Source: Phreatobacter sp.
GTDB lineage: Bacteria > Pseudomonadota > Alphaproteobacteria > Rhizobiales > Phreatobacteraceae
DNA length: 64,000 nt
Assembly: GCF_016793595.1 (NCBI RefSeq)
Contig: NZ_JAEULY010000004.1
Span: 124,001-188,000, forward strand
Reading direction: 5' to 3'
Part shown: piece by piece, positions 18,130 to 27,403 of the stretch
Numbering within the stretch: the first letter of the stretch is position 1
Layout: each line of letters begins with the position of its first letter
Made by a program: the position numbers and the translations under genes
Notes under the pieces: generated by a model
The model's input: the letters and a program-made list of their open reading frames with translations, nothing else
What the model was told of the DNA's origin: nothing
Database searches by the model: none

Positions 18130-20652
18130 ATGACCGCCTCGACGCGCAACCTTCTCGCGGCCCTCGCCGGGCTGGTCGTCCTGCCCTTCCTCATGCTGTC
18201 GATCGGCCTGACGCTGACGTCCGCGACCGACGTCGTGATCTTCGCCATCGCCGCCCTCGCCCTGAACATCCTCGTCGGCCATACCGGCCTCGTCTCGTTC
18301 GGCCACGCAACCTTCTTCGGCATCGGCGCCTATGCGGCGGCGCTCGCGCAGCGTCACTTCCTGCCCGGCCAGATGCTGCTGCCGATCCTGTTCGCCATTG
18401 TCTTCGTCGGCGCCTTCTCGGCGCTGGCCGGCCTGCTCATCCTGCGGCGGCGTGGCGTCTATTTCTCGTTGCTGACGCTCGCGCTCGCGGCGGTCGCGTT
18501 CACCGTATCGTTCCGCTGGACCGAGCTGACCGGCGGCGAGAACGGGCTCGGCGGCCTCGTGCGCCCGATCTGGCCGGGCCTCGACCTCAACGACCCCTGG
18601 CTGTTCTACGGATTCGTCGCCGTGATCGGCTTCGCCGTCGTCTTCCTGCTCCAGCGCTTCCACCGCTCGGCGGTCGGCACCGTGCTGGTGGCGATCCGCG
18701 AGAACGAGACGCGCGCCAGCTTCGTCGGCTACGACACCACGCGCTACAAGCTGATCGCCTTCACCATCTCGGCGACGCTGGCGGGCTTTGCCGGCGCGCT
18801 CGCGGCCTTCCACCATCGCTTCACTTCCGCCGATGCGATGCATATCCAGGCTTCCGGCGAGCTCCTCGCCATGGTGGTCATCGGCGGCATGCGCTCGTTC
18901 CTAGGCCCTGCCCTCGGCGCGCTCTTCTTCATGCTGTTCCGCGAGTATCTGTCGCTGTTCACGTCGAGCTGGCTGCTGTTCTTCGGCCTCCTGTTCGTCG
19001 CCTTCATCGTCTTCTCGCCGACCGGCCTCGTCGGCGTCGCCGAACGGCTCATGGCCCCCTTCCGCAAGACGGAGGAGACCGATGCGGCCATGGCCGCCCG
19101 GCGGGTCGAGGATGTCGGCCCGGTGCCGCGCGAATTCGTCCGCGAGGGCAAGGCGGGTGGCGGCGCGGTGCTGGTGGCCGACGGCATCGTCAAGAGCTTC
19201 GGCGGCATCCGCGCCGTCCGGGGTGTCTCCTTCACCATCCGCGACCGCACGCTGCACGCGCTGATCGGCCCGAACGGCGCCGGCAAGACCACCGCTTTCA
19301 ACCTGCTCTCCGGCATGTTCCCACCCGACAAGGGGTCGGTGACGCTGGAGGGCCGCGAGGTCGGCGGCCTCTCGCCGCAGGCGATCACGCAGGCCGGCAT
19401 CGGCCGCTCGTTCCAGATCACCAACCTCTTTCCCGGTCTCACCATCGAGGAGAACGTGCGCCTCGCCATCCAGGCGCGCCATTCCGGCCGCTTCGGCGTC
19501 TGGGCCGAAGCAACCGCCCTGCCCGGCCTCGGACAGGATACGACGACGCTGATGCGCTATCTCGGGCTCGCCGGGATCGAGAAGGCCGAGGCGGGATCGC
19601 TGTCCTATGGCGGCCAGCGCCTGGTCGACATGGCCCTGGCGCTCGCCACGCGCCCGCGCGTGCTGCTGCTGGACGAGCCGCTGGCCGGCCTCGCCGCCGC
19701 CGAGCGCAAGCGCGTCGGCGACATCATCAAGACCATTTCCGGCGACATCCCTGTGCTGCTGGTCGAGCACGACATCGACCGCGTGTTCCAGCTCGCCGAC
19801 CACGTGACGGTGATGAACGACGGCGAGGTGCTGGTCGACGGCACGGTGGAGGATGCGCGCTCGTCCGAGAAGGTGCAGGCGGTCTATCTCGGCTCCGGCG
19901 CCCATGCGGTCGCCGCCAAGGAACGGGTGTCCGCCGCGACGACCGAAACCCTGCTGGCGATGAGGGATGTGAACACCTTCTACGGCAAGAGCCACATCCT
20001 CAACGACGTGACCATGGACGTGAAGGCCGGCGAGATCGTCGCCCTGCTTGGCCGCAATGGCGCGGGCAAGTCGACCGTGCTCAAGACGATCACCGGCATC
20101 GCGCCGCCAGCCTCCGGCACGGTGTCGCTCGGCGGCGACGCGCTCGCCGGCCTGCCGCCGGACCGGGTGGCTCGGCTCGGCGTCGGCTACGTGCCGCAGG
20201 GGCGCGGCCTGTTCGCGGGCCTGTCGGTCAAGGACAATCTCATGCTCGGCCGGCTGAAGCGGCGCACCGGCGCCGGCCGCCACTGGGACGAGGACCGTGT
20301 TCTCGCATTCTTCCCGCGCCTCAAGGAGCGCTGGAACACCTCGGCCGACTTCCTGTCAGGCGGCGAGCAGCAGATGGTGGCGGTCGCCCGCGCTCTCGTC
20401 GGCGACACGCGGCTCCTGCTGCTCGACGAACCCTTCGAGGGCCTGTCGCCGGCCATCACCGAGGAATTGTTCGAGGCCTTCGACAAGCTGCGCCACGAAG
20501 TCTCGATCATCATCGTCGACCACCATCTGGAACTGGCGCTGGCCCTCTCCGATCGCACCGTCGCGCTGGAGCGCGGCTCGGTGACATGGTCCGGCGCCTC
20601 GAAGGACCTGCGCGAGGACCTTGAACTACGCCGCAAGGTGCTGTGGCTGTGA
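18130..20652 (+). CDS. Fused LIV-type ABC permease and two ATPases (LivM-LivG-LivF)
   Basis: One 840-residue chain that joins three subunits normally encoded separately. Residues 1-320 are the LivM-type permease, with about nine membrane segments and the family stretch GHTGLVSFGHATFFGIGAY. Residues about 348-600 are a LivG-type ATPase: Walker A GPNGAGKTT from 380, signature LSYGGQR from 491, Walker B ending Asp516-Glu517. Residues about 612-840 are a LivF-type ATPase: Walker A GRNGAGKST from 641, signature LSGGEQQ from 742, Walker B with Asp766. Both nucleotide sites look active. The reading frame is open throughout and the linkers are hydrophilic (about 320-348 and 590-612), so this is a true fusion rather than a missed stop. 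With the LivH-like and binding proteins it makes a complete importer. Confidence 0.93.
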   Translation: MTASTRNLLAALAGLVVLPFLMLSIGLTLTSATDVVIFAIAALALNILVGHTGLVSFGHATFFGIGAYAAALAQRHFLPGQMLLPILFAIVFVGAFSALAGLLILRRRGVYFSLLTLALAAVAFTVSFRWTELTGGENGLGGLVRPIWPGLDLNDPWLFYGFVAVIGFAVVFLLQRFHRSAVGTVLVAIRENETRASFVGYDTTRYKLIAFTISATLAGFAGALAAFHHRFTSADAMHIQASGELLAMVVIGGMRSFLGPALGALFFMLFREYLSLFTSSWLLFFGLLFVAFIVFSPTGLVGVAERLMAPFRKTEETDAAMAARRVEDVGPVPREFVREGKAGGGAVLVADGIVKSFGGIRAVRGVSFTIRDRTLHALIGPNGAGKTTAFNLLSGMFPPDKGSVTLEGREVGGLSPQAITQAGIGRSFQITNLFPGLTIEENVRLAIQARHSGRFGVWAEATALPGLGQDTTTLMRYLGLAGIEKAEAGSLSYGGQRLVDMALALATRPRVLLLDEPLAGLAAAERKRVGDIIKTISGDIPVLLVEHDIDRVFQLADHVTVMNDGEVLVDGTVEDARSSEKVQAVYLGSGAHAVAAKERVSAATTETLLAMRDVNTFYGKSHILNDVTMDVKAGEIVALLGRNGAGKSTVLKTITGIAPPASGTVSLGGDALAGLPPDRVARLGVGYVPQGRGLFAGLSVKDNLMLGRLKRRTGAGRHWDEDRVLAFFPRLKERWNTSADFLSGGEQQMVAVARALVGDTRLLLLDEPFEGLSPAITEELFEAFDKLRHEVSIIIVDHHLELALALSDRTVALERGSVTWSGASKDLREDLELRRKVLWL

Positions 20653-20700
20653 CGGCGGCCGGATCGGCCGCTCAACGAATGTGATTGCGAGGTTCATGAC

Positions 20701-21627
20701 ATGCCGAAAGTCGCCATCGTCGGTTCGGGCCTGATCGGCCGGGCCTGGGCCACCGTCTTCTGCAGCCACGGCTGGACGACGGCGCTCTATGACCCGGTGC
20801 CGGGCGTCGCGAAGGCCGCCAAGACGCACATCGCGCGCAACCTGAAGGAACTGGCGGCGCTCGGTCTCGTGAAGGACCCCAAGGCTTCGGCGGAGAACCT
20901 CGTCGTCGCCAGGGACCTCGCCGACGCCCTGAAGGGTGTCGCGCTGGTGCAGGAAAACGGCCCGGAGACGGTCGAGGCCAAGATCAAGATCCACACCGAG
21001 ATCGACAAGCTGGCGCCGCCCTCGGCCATCGTGACGTCCTCGACCTCGTTCCTGTTCGCCTCGCTCTGGGCGAAGGACCTGAAGCACCGCAAGCGCGTGA
21101 TGGTGGCCCATCCGGTCAACCCGCCGCATCTCGTGCCCATCGTCGAGCTCTGCCCCTCGCCCTGGACCGATCCGAAACTGGTGGAAAAGGCGCGCGGCTA
21201 CTACGAGAAAGCCGGACAGGTGCCGGTCACCGTCCGCAAGGAGGTCAACGGCTTCGTGCTGAACCGCCTGCAGGCGGTGCTGATGGCGGAAGCCTTCGAT
21301 CTCGTCGGCTCCGGCGTCGTCAGCCCCGAGGATCTCGACAAGACGATCCGCGACGGGCTCGGGCTGCGCTGGTCGTTCCTCGGGCCGTTCGAGACCATCG
21401 AACTCAACGCGCCCGCCGGCATTCCCGACTACAACCGCCGCTACGGACCGAGCCTCGCCAAGCTGACGGGACGCGACGTGTTCACCGCGAAGAACGAGAA
21501 GGCGATCATGGCGGAATGGTCCGGCGAGCAGACGCCGGAGCGCATAGCCCGCCTGTCGAAATGGCGGGATGGCCGTTTGGCGGCCTTGAAGGCGCACAAG
21601 AGGCAGGCCAAGAAGAAGCCGTCCTGA
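20701..21627 (+). CDS. 3-hydroxyacyl-CoA dehydrogenase-family oxidoreductase (L-gulonate/hydroxyacid dehydrogenase type)
   Basis: 308 residues of the 3HCDH superfamily: an N-terminal NAD-binding Rossmann domain (VAIVGSGLIGRAWA, residues 4-17; acidic Asp near 31 for NAD), the HPVNPPHLVPIVEL active-site loop with the catalytic His, and the C-terminal domain EVNGFVLNRLQ with DGLGLRWSFLGPFETIELNA. The closest pattern known to me is L-gulonate 3-dehydrogenase (lambda-crystallin), with L-carnitine dehydrogenase a near relative; both oxidise a beta-hydroxy acid that is not a CoA ester. The next gene encodes a beta-keto acid cleavage enzyme, which would use exactly this kind of product. The substrate is inferred, not proven. 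Confidence 0.88.
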   Translation: MPKVAIVGSGLIGRAWATVFCSHGWTTALYDPVPGVAKAAKTHIARNLKELAALGLVKDPKASAENLVVARDLADALKGVALVQENGPETVEAKIKIHTEIDKLAPPSAIVTSSTSFLFASLWAKDLKHRKRVMVAHPVNPPHLVPIVELCPSPWTDPKLVEKARGYYEKAGQVPVTVRKEVNGFVLNRLQAVLMAEAFDLVGSGVVSPEDLDKTIRDGLGLRWSFLGPFETIELNAPAGIPDYNRRYGPSLAKLTGRDVFTAKNEKAIMAEWSGEQTPERIARLSKWRDGRLAALKAHKRQAKKKPS

Positions 21628-21701
21628 TCAATCGATCAATCAGGGGCGAGGCATGCGGTCCGCCCCTGCCGCCCCGCGAAGGAAACGCGAAGGAAACCTC
21701 C

Positions 21702-22634
21702 ATGGCCAAGTCCAAAAAGGTCATCATCACCTGCGCCATTACCGGCTCGATCCACACGCCGACCATGTCGGAGTACCTGCCGATCACGGCCCAGCAGATC
21801 GCCGAGAACGCGATCGCCGCGGCCGAAGCGGGCGCGGCCATCGTCCATCTCCATGCGCGCGACCCGAAGGACGGCCGCCCGGACCAGTCGGTCGAGGCCT
21901 ATGAGCCGTTCCTCAAGGTGATCAAGCAGCGCTCCAACGTCGCGGTGAACATCACCTCGGGCGGCGCGATGACCATGACCGTGGAAGAGCGCGTGAAGCC
22001 CGCCGCGCACTACGCGCCGGAAGTCGCCAGCCTCAATATGGGCACGATGAACTTCGGCCTCTACCCGATGCTGGAGCGCTACAAGGACTTCAAATACGAC
22101 TGGGAGAAACAGTATCTGGAGGGCTCGCGCGCCGGCATGTTCAAGAACACGCTGGCCGATATCGAGTACATCCTGACGACCTGCGCCAATAACGGCACCC
22201 GCTTCGAGGTCGAGTGCTACGATATCGGGCATCTCTACACCCTGCGCCACTTCGCAGATCGTGGCATCATCAAGCCGCCGTTCTTCATCCAGTCGGTGTT
22301 CGGTATCCTCGGCGGCATTGGCGGCCATTACGAGGACGTGGTGATGATGAAGCGCACCGCCGACCGCCTGTTCGGCGACCAGTATCACTGGTCGGTGCTT
22401 GGCGCGGGCCGCAACCAGATGCCGATCGCGGCCATGTCGCTCGCCATGGGCGGCAATGTGCGTGTCGGCCTCGAGGATTCGCTGTGGCTCGGAGCCGGAC
22501 GGCTCGCCAAGTCGAATGCCGAGCAGGTCACCAAGGTGCGCCAGATCATCGAGGGCCTCGGCCTCGAAGTAGCGACGCCGGACGACGCCCGCGAAATCCT
22601 GGAGCTGAAGGGCGGCGACAAGGTCAATTTCTGA
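21702..22634 (+). CDS. Beta-keto acid cleavage enzyme (BKACE, DUF849)
   Basis: 310-residue TIM-barrel enzyme of the BKACE family, which splits a beta-keto acid with acetyl-CoA to give acetoacetate and a new acyl-CoA, using zinc. Family marks: ITCAITGSIHTP near the start, VHLHARDPKDGRP with the two zinc His, FEVECYDIGHL, and VRVGLEDSLWL with the third metal ligand Glu. A strong ribosome binding site GAAGGAAA precedes ATG 21702. It is the last gene of the importer operon and is followed by a strong terminator. The substrate is set by pocket residues that cannot be read reliably by eye. Confidence 0.92.
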   Translation: MAKSKKVIITCAITGSIHTPTMSEYLPITAQQIAENAIAAAEAGAAIVHLHARDPKDGRPDQSVEAYEPFLKVIKQRSNVAVNITSGGAMTMTVEERVKPAAHYAPEVASLNMGTMNFGLYPMLERYKDFKYDWEKQYLEGSRAGMFKNTLADIEYILTTCANNGTRFEVECYDIGHLYTLRHFADRGIIKPPFFIQSVFGILGGIGGHYEDVVMMKRTADRLFGDQYHWSVLGAGRNQMPIAAMSLAMGGNVRVGLEDSLWLGAGRLAKSNAEQVTKVRQIIEGLGLEVATPDDAREILELKGGDKVNF

Positions 22635-22670
22635 CCGGGCGGCGATTGCCCAAGAGCGTCATGACGTACA

Positions 22671-22704
22671 AGGCGGCCGGGCCAGTCCCGGCCGCCTTTT
22701 CGTT
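22671..22704 (+). terminator. Rho-independent terminator of the importer operon
   Basis: Perfect 12-bp stem AAGGCGGCCGGG / CCCGGCCGCCTT with a 5-nt loop and a following TTCGTTT tract. It ends the operon that runs from 15776, and being A-rich on the left it can also serve the convergent gene ending at 22710. Confidence 0.85.
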
Positions 22705-22709
22705 TCGGC

Positions 22710-24692
22710 TCAAGGCGCCGACGGGCGCGGCTCGACGATCGGAAAGGCCGGCGAGAACTCGTCGAGGAGACCGGCCAACTCGCCGAACTTCAGGGGATTG
22801 CCGCTGAAGCGCACCTCGCCAAGCGCGATGGCGGCGGGAAAGGTGCGCTGCCGGGTGATGATCCTGTCGAATGTCTCGCGCGTCAGCGTGAAGGCCGCAT
22901 CGGCGTCGGCGGCATGGCGCCCGGAAACATTGGTCAGCGTCGCGTTTTCAAGGTTCAGCGTGAAGGTCTGGTTCGTGTCGGTAAAGGTCCAGTTGATGAC
23001 GATGCGCCGGCCCTCGGCCTTCTCGGCATTGAGCCTGACAGCCATGAAGTCGAACAGGAGATCGAGCGGCACGGCCTTGAGCATGTCGATATTGACCGAA
23101 CTCGTCGCGGCTGCCCCGCCGGGCGGGCGCGGCACGCCGGAGCGCAACTCCATGGCGCCCATCAGATAGGCGTTGCGCCATGTGCCGGCCTCGGTCTGGT
23201 AGCCGAGCTGTTCGAGCGCGGCTGCGCCGAGCTCGCGCGCCTCGCGGTTGGTGGGATCGGCGAACACGACCTGGTTCATCACGCTCGCGACCCATCGGTA
23301 CTGGCCGCTCGCGAAGTCGGCGCGCGCCCTGGCGATGACCGCGGTCGCGCCACCCATATATTCGACGGTCTTCTTCGCCGCCTCGACCTCCGGCAGGGGC
23401 GAGAGATTGGCGGGGTTGCCGTCATACCAGCCGAGATAGCGCTGATAGACGCCCTTCGCATTGTGGCTGAGCGTGCCGTAATAGCCGCGCACCGACCATT
23501 CGCGCGCTAGCGAGGCCGGAAGGCGCAACCGCTCGGCAATTTCAGCTGGCGTATGACCGTGATTGGCGAGCCTGAGCGTCTGGTCGTGGATGAACTTGTA
23601 GATGTCGCGATGGGCCTTCAGATAGGTCGCGATCCGCTCGCGGCCGAAAGTCGGCCAGTTGTGCTGGGCGATGACGATGTCGGTGCGCTCGCCGTAGCGG
23701 TCGAGCGAGTCCTGGATGTAGCGCGACCACGCGCGGGCATCGCGGATTTCGGCACCGCGGATCGTGTAGAGGTTGTGCATGGTCTGGTTGGCGAGTTCCG
23801 CCATGTTCAGCACGCGGAATTGCGGGAAGAACAGCGTCATCTCCGCTGGCGCCTCGGTGCCCGGCGTCAGATGGAATTCGACCTCGACGCCATCGATCAT
23901 ATGCGTTTCGTATTCCCGGGCGATGAGATCGGTCGGCGGGATCAGCGTCAGCGTGCCACGGGCGAGCGTGCGCCCAAGGCCGGTGTCGACCTGCCCGCGC
24001 GGGCCGGGCTCCAGATAGGAGCCGAACTGGTACCAGGCGCGCCGGCTCATGGCATTGCCGGCGATGACGTTCTCGGAGACCGCATGCTCCATGAAGCCTG
24101 ACGGCGCGTAGATGCGCGTACGGCGCGCCTGAACGTCCTGATCGCCGACGATGCCCTTCACGCCGCCGAAATGGTCGGCGTGGCTGTGCGTATAGACCAC
24201 CGCGACCACCGGCCGGCGCGGACGATGGGCGAAATAGAGTTCGAGCGCCGCCTTGGCGGTCTCGGTCGCGAGCAGCGGGTCGATGACGATCAGGCCCGTA
24301 TCGCCCTCGACGATGGTCATGTTGGAAATGTCGTAGCCGCGCAGCTGATAGACGCGCTCCGTGACACGGAACAGGCCGTGGATGTTGTTGAGCTGGGCCT
24401 GCCGCCAGAGGCTCGGGTTTACGGTGGCTGGCGGAGCGCCGTTCAGGAAATCGTACGGCCGCATCGACCAGGCCGGCACGGGCAGAGGCCCGGGAACAGT
24501 GCCATCGGGGATGGCGGCGATGAAGCCGCGCCCGGCGTCCTCGAAAGCAGCCCGGTCGGAGAAGTCGAGCGCGCGCGTCATGGCCTCGTTGGCCGCGCGG
24601 GTCGCGGGTTCGGCGTCGCGCGGCTGGGCAAAGGCCGCGGATGCGATGACGCAAGCCGCCAGGGCGGCCGCAATAATGGTTCGCATGGTCAT
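22710..24692 (-). CDS. Alkyl/aryl-sulfatase-like metallo-beta-lactamase protein, secreted
   Basis: 660 residues with a signal peptide (MTMRTIIAAALAACVIASAA, cut near FAQ). The N-terminal metallo-beta-lactamase domain has THSHADHFGGVKG for two zinc ions and the type III alkylsulfatase marks ENVIAGNAMSRRAWYQFG and IVIAQHNWPTFG. A dimerisation domain follows at about 410-530 and a C-terminal SCP2-like lipid-binding domain from about 545, the same three-domain plan as SdsA1 of Pseudomonas, which removes sulfate from primary alkyl sulfates such as dodecyl sulfate. It begins 16 nt after the GMC oxidoreductase stop, so an alcohol released here could be oxidised by that neighbour. Start 24692 was chosen from the signal peptide. 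Confidence 0.88.
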   Translation of the reverse strand: MTMRTIIAAALAACVIASAAFAQPRDAEPATRAANEAMTRALDFSDRAAFEDAGRGFIAAIPDGTVPGPLPVPAWSMRPYDFLNGAPPATVNPSLWRQAQLNNIHGLFRVTERVYQLRGYDISNMTIVEGDTGLIVIDPLLATETAKAALELYFAHRPRRPVVAVVYTHSHADHFGGVKGIVGDQDVQARRTRIYAPSGFMEHAVSENVIAGNAMSRRAWYQFGSYLEPGPRGQVDTGLGRTLARGTLTLIPPTDLIAREYETHMIDGVEVEFHLTPGTEAPAEMTLFFPQFRVLNMAELANQTMHNLYTIRGAEIRDARAWSRYIQDSLDRYGERTDIVIAQHNWPTFGRERIATYLKAHRDIYKFIHDQTLRLANHGHTPAEIAERLRLPASLAREWSVRGYYGTLSHNAKGVYQRYLGWYDGNPANLSPLPEVEAAKKTVEYMGGATAVIARARADFASGQYRWVASVMNQVVFADPTNREARELGAAALEQLGYQTEAGTWRNAYLMGAMELRSGVPRPPGGAAATSSVNIDMLKAVPLDLLFDFMAVRLNAEKAEGRRIVINWTFTDTNQTFTLNLENATLTNVSGRHAADADAAFTLTRETFDRIITRQRTFPAAIALGEVRFSGNPLKFGELAGLLDEFSPAFPIVEPRPSAP

Positions 24693-24708
24693 GTCATGGC
24701 TCGCGATG

Positions 24709-26322
24709 TCAGTGAGCGGTCTGTCCGGCACGCACCATGTCCGCCGCCTTCTCGCCGATCATGATCGACGGCGCATTGGTGTTGCCGCCGATCAGCGTCG
24801 GCATGATCGAGGCATCGACGACCCTGAGCCCCTCGACACCGCGCACCCGCAATTGCGGATCCACGACCGCGCCCTCATCGACGCCCATCCGGCAGGTGCC
24901 GACGGGGTGATAGACCGTGTCGACCTTGCGGCGCAGCAGATCGACGATCTCGTCATCGGTCGAAACGCCGGCCGTCACGATATCCTTCGTCGCCTGTCCG
25001 GCCAGCGGCGGTGCATCCATGATCCGCTTCGTCAGCTTGAAACCCTCGACCATGGTCGCAACGTCGTCGGGATGTCCGAAGAAGTTCGGATCGATCAGCG
25101 GCGCTGCCGCAGGATCGGGGCTGGCCAGCATGACGCTGCCGCGGCTCTTCGGGCGGAGCACGCAGACATGGCAGGAAAAGCCATGGCCGAGCGTCTGTTT
25201 GCGCGCGTGGTCCTGAACGATGCCGATGACGAAATGCAACTGGATGTCGGGAACCGCAAGGTCCGGCCGCGTCCTGAGGAAGCCGCCGGCCTCGGCGTAG
25301 TTGGTTGCGAGGAGCCCGCGCCGCTCCCGCTTGTAGCGGCCCCATTCCCGCATCAGCTTGACGCTGCCGGCGGGTGACAGGCCCACGAAGTCCGAATTCG
25401 CCGACTTGTAGGCGAAGACGAAGTCCGGGTGATCCTGCAGGTTCTGCCCGACGCCCGGCAGGTCGGCGACAACGGGAATGCCGAAGCGCGCGAGGTCCGC
25501 TGCCGCGCCCAGTCCCGACAGCATCAGGATCTGCGGCGACTGCAAGGCGCCCGCCGAGACGATGACCTCACGCCGCGCGCGGGCAATGCGGGTCTCGCTG
25601 CCGAGCCGGTACTCGACGCCGACCGCCCGCCTGCCCTCGAACAGGATGCGCGTCGTACGCGCGCCGGTGACCGCCTGCAGGTTCGTCCGCTTGCCGAGAT
25701 GGGGCAAGACATAGGCGCGCGCGGCGCTGCACCGCTCGCCGTCCTTGTGGGTCACCTGATAGTAGCCGACACCCTCCTGGTCCTCGCCATTGAAGTCGGC
25801 GTTCTCCCGCAATTGCAGGTGCCGGCAGGCATCGAGGAAGAACTGGCCGCAGGGATTGTCGCTTCTCAGGTCCTGCACGGACAGCGGCCCGTCGCGTCCG
25901 TGCAGCGGCCCGTCGAGGCGCTCGTTGCCTTCCGACCGGCGGAAATAGGGCAGCACCTCGTCATAGGACCAGCCGGCATTGCCGAGGCTCGCCCAGTGAT
26001 CGTAGTCCCATTTGTGGCCACGGATGTAGATCATGGCGTTGATCGCCGACGAGCCGCCAAGCCCCCGCCCGCGCGGCTGGTAGCCGACACGTCCGCCCAG
26101 CCCCTTCTGCGGCACGGTCGAGAAGCCCCAGTTATTGATGCGTGTCGGCAGCATGGCGACGACCGCCATGGGCGTGTTGACGACGAAACTGTCGCCGCCG
26201 CCCTTGCCCGCCTCCAGCATCAGAACCGAGGTTTGCGGGTCCTCGCTGAGGCGGCCGGCCAGGGCCGAGCCGGACGATCCTCCGCCCACGACCACGAAAT
26301 CGGCGGTCCCGTCCACTGCCAT
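24709..26322 (-). CDS. GMC-family FAD oxidoreductase (choline/alcohol dehydrogenase type)
   Basis: 537-residue flavoenzyme. N-terminal dinucleotide motif VVGGGSSGSALAGRLSE, the GMC signature GRGLGGSSAINAMIYIRG, a second signature SAGALQSPQILMLSG, and the C-terminal catalytic His and Asn in YHPVGTCRMG and GGNTNAPSIMIGEKAA. These match PROSITE-type GMC oxidoreductases that oxidise primary alcohols, choline or polyethylene glycol to aldehydes. No signal peptide, so it is probably cytosolic or loosely membrane bound. Sharing a transcript with the alkylsulfatase-like gene points to alcohol oxidation, but choline dehydrogenase-like specificity cannot be excluded. Confidence 0.92.
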   Translation of the reverse strand: MAVDGTADFVVVGGGSSGSALAGRLSEDPQTSVLMLEAGKGGGDSFVVNTPMAVVAMLPTRINNWGFSTVPQKGLGGRVGYQPRGRGLGGSSAINAMIYIRGHKWDYDHWASLGNAGWSYDEVLPYFRRSEGNERLDGPLHGRDGPLSVQDLRSDNPCGQFFLDACRHLQLRENADFNGEDQEGVGYYQVTHKDGERCSAARAYVLPHLGKRTNLQAVTGARTTRILFEGRRAVGVEYRLGSETRIARARREVIVSAGALQSPQILMLSGLGAAADLARFGIPVVADLPGVGQNLQDHPDFVFAYKSANSDFVGLSPAGSVKLMREWGRYKRERRGLLATNYAEAGGFLRTRPDLAVPDIQLHFVIGIVQDHARKQTLGHGFSCHVCVLRPKSRGSVMLASPDPAAAPLIDPNFFGHPDDVATMVEGFKLTKRIMDAPPLAGQATKDIVTAGVSTDDEIVDLLRRKVDTVYHPVGTCRMGVDEGAVVDPQLRVRGVEGLRVVDASIMPTLIGGNTNAPSIMIGEKAADMVRAGQTAH

Positions 26323-26482
26323 GGCTCGCTCCCTTGAAGCCGATCGACCGGGGGGCGTCGGCTGGTGTCTTTACGACCTGGGGAGCAATGAAGGCGCGGC
26401 GGGCGCTGACCACAAGAGCGGTAAAAACCGCACCGCCGGGTCAGCGGCGGTGCGGCTTGCCGGCCCTGCCATTCCCGGCGGT

Positions 26483-27001
26483 TCAGGCGTATTTCGCCCG
26501 AAGGGTCTCGAACCGGGCGATCTGGTCGGGCAGCAGCTCGCGCTGGGCGTCGCGGCGCACGAAGATCTTGAACATGGCCTCGCCGGCGCCGTTGTAGAAC
26601 TGGATCGACAGCGAGCGGCGGCCGTGGAACTTGCGGTCCACGAAGCAGACTTCCGTGCAGTTCGACGCCTTCAGGTGGCCGCCGATGGGGCTGTCGCCAT
26701 GGACGTTGAACCAGCCATGGCCGGACGAGCCCTTCACCAGCGGGCCGTGGCACTCCAGCACCACGTCCGGCGTGTTGACGATGAACAGGATCTCGCCCCA
26801 GCCGGTGACGTCGTTCCAGACGTCCTCGAAGGCGGAGCCGGGAGCAGCGACACTCTCGCCGGCCGGCAGCATGGCGAGAACGTCGCGGACGGGCACGCCA
26901 TGCTCGCGCGCGACATTCTCGATGACGCCGTCAGGCTTGGCGGCCAGCGCCGCGCGGGCAGCCGCCCGCCGGTCGTCGATCGCGATCACTTGAGCGGTCA
27001 T
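26483..27001 (-). CDS. hutX: Heme utilisation carrier protein (HutX/HugX family)
   Basis: 172-residue cytosolic protein of the HutX family, which binds heme after import and passes it to a heme-degrading enzyme. Recognised by PDGVIENVAREHGVPVRDVL at the start, VWNDVTGWGEILFIVNTPDV in the middle, and HGWFNVHGDSPIGGHLKASN, which carries candidate heme-ligand His residues. It is the last gene of the minus-strand heme group, 4 nt after the heme oxygenase gene, so expression should be coupled to the receptor and TonB genes. Confidence 0.88.
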   Translation of the reverse strand: MTAQVIAIDDRRAAARAALAAKPDGVIENVAREHGVPVRDVLAMLPAGESVAAPGSAFEDVWNDVTGWGEILFIVNTPDVVLECHGPLVKGSSGHGWFNVHGDSPIGGHLKASNCTEVCFVDRKFHGRRSLSIQFYNGAGEAMFKIFVRRDAQRELLPDQIARFETLRAKYA

Positions 27002-27005
27002 GATC

Positions 27006-27353
27006 TCACTCGGCCGCGATCGAGGGCTTGCCGCGGTTGTCGTCGATCATGACGGCCTCGAAGCCCTCGAACTCCGGATGGCCCATGGAGGTCGGCTTCG
27101 CCTGCGGCTGGCCGGCGCGGGCATGCGACTTGCGGAACTGATCGGACTGGGTCCAGGCGGTGAAATCGGCCTTGGTTTCCCAGACGGTGTGGGAGGCGTA
27201 GAGCGTGTGGTCCTCGCGCTCCGGCCCCTTCAGCAGGGAGAACTCGACGAAGCCGTTGAGCTCGTTGAGATAGGACTGGCGGGTGCGCCAGATCGTCTCG
27301 AAATCGGCTTCGGCGCCCTTGATCACCTTGAAGCGGTTCATCGCGATATACAT
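27006..27353 (-). CDS. IsdG-type heme-degrading monooxygenase (HmuD/HmuQ-like)
   Basis: 115-residue ferredoxin-like-fold enzyme of the antibiotic biosynthesis monooxygenase superfamily. The heme oxygenase triad of the IsdG type is visible: Asn6 (AMNRF), Trp67 (FTAW) and His77 (FRKSH), at the same spacing as in IsdG. It would open the heme ring in the cytosol and release iron. Bradyrhizobium HmuQ and HmuD are the known relatives; which one this matches cannot be decided here. Start ATG 27353 has GGAAGACTGCC upstream. It lies between tonB and hutX on one strand. Confidence 0.88.
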   Translation of the reverse strand: MYIAMNRFKVIKGAEADFETIWRTRQSYLNELNGFVEFSLLKGPEREDHTLYASHTVWETKADFTAWTQSDQFRKSHARAGQPQAKPTSMGHPEFEGFEAVMIDDNRGKPSIAAE

Positions 27354-27403
27354 GGCAGTCTTCCTTCCTGGCTGGCGTTCCGGACGATCCGGGCGGCTGG
27401 CTG

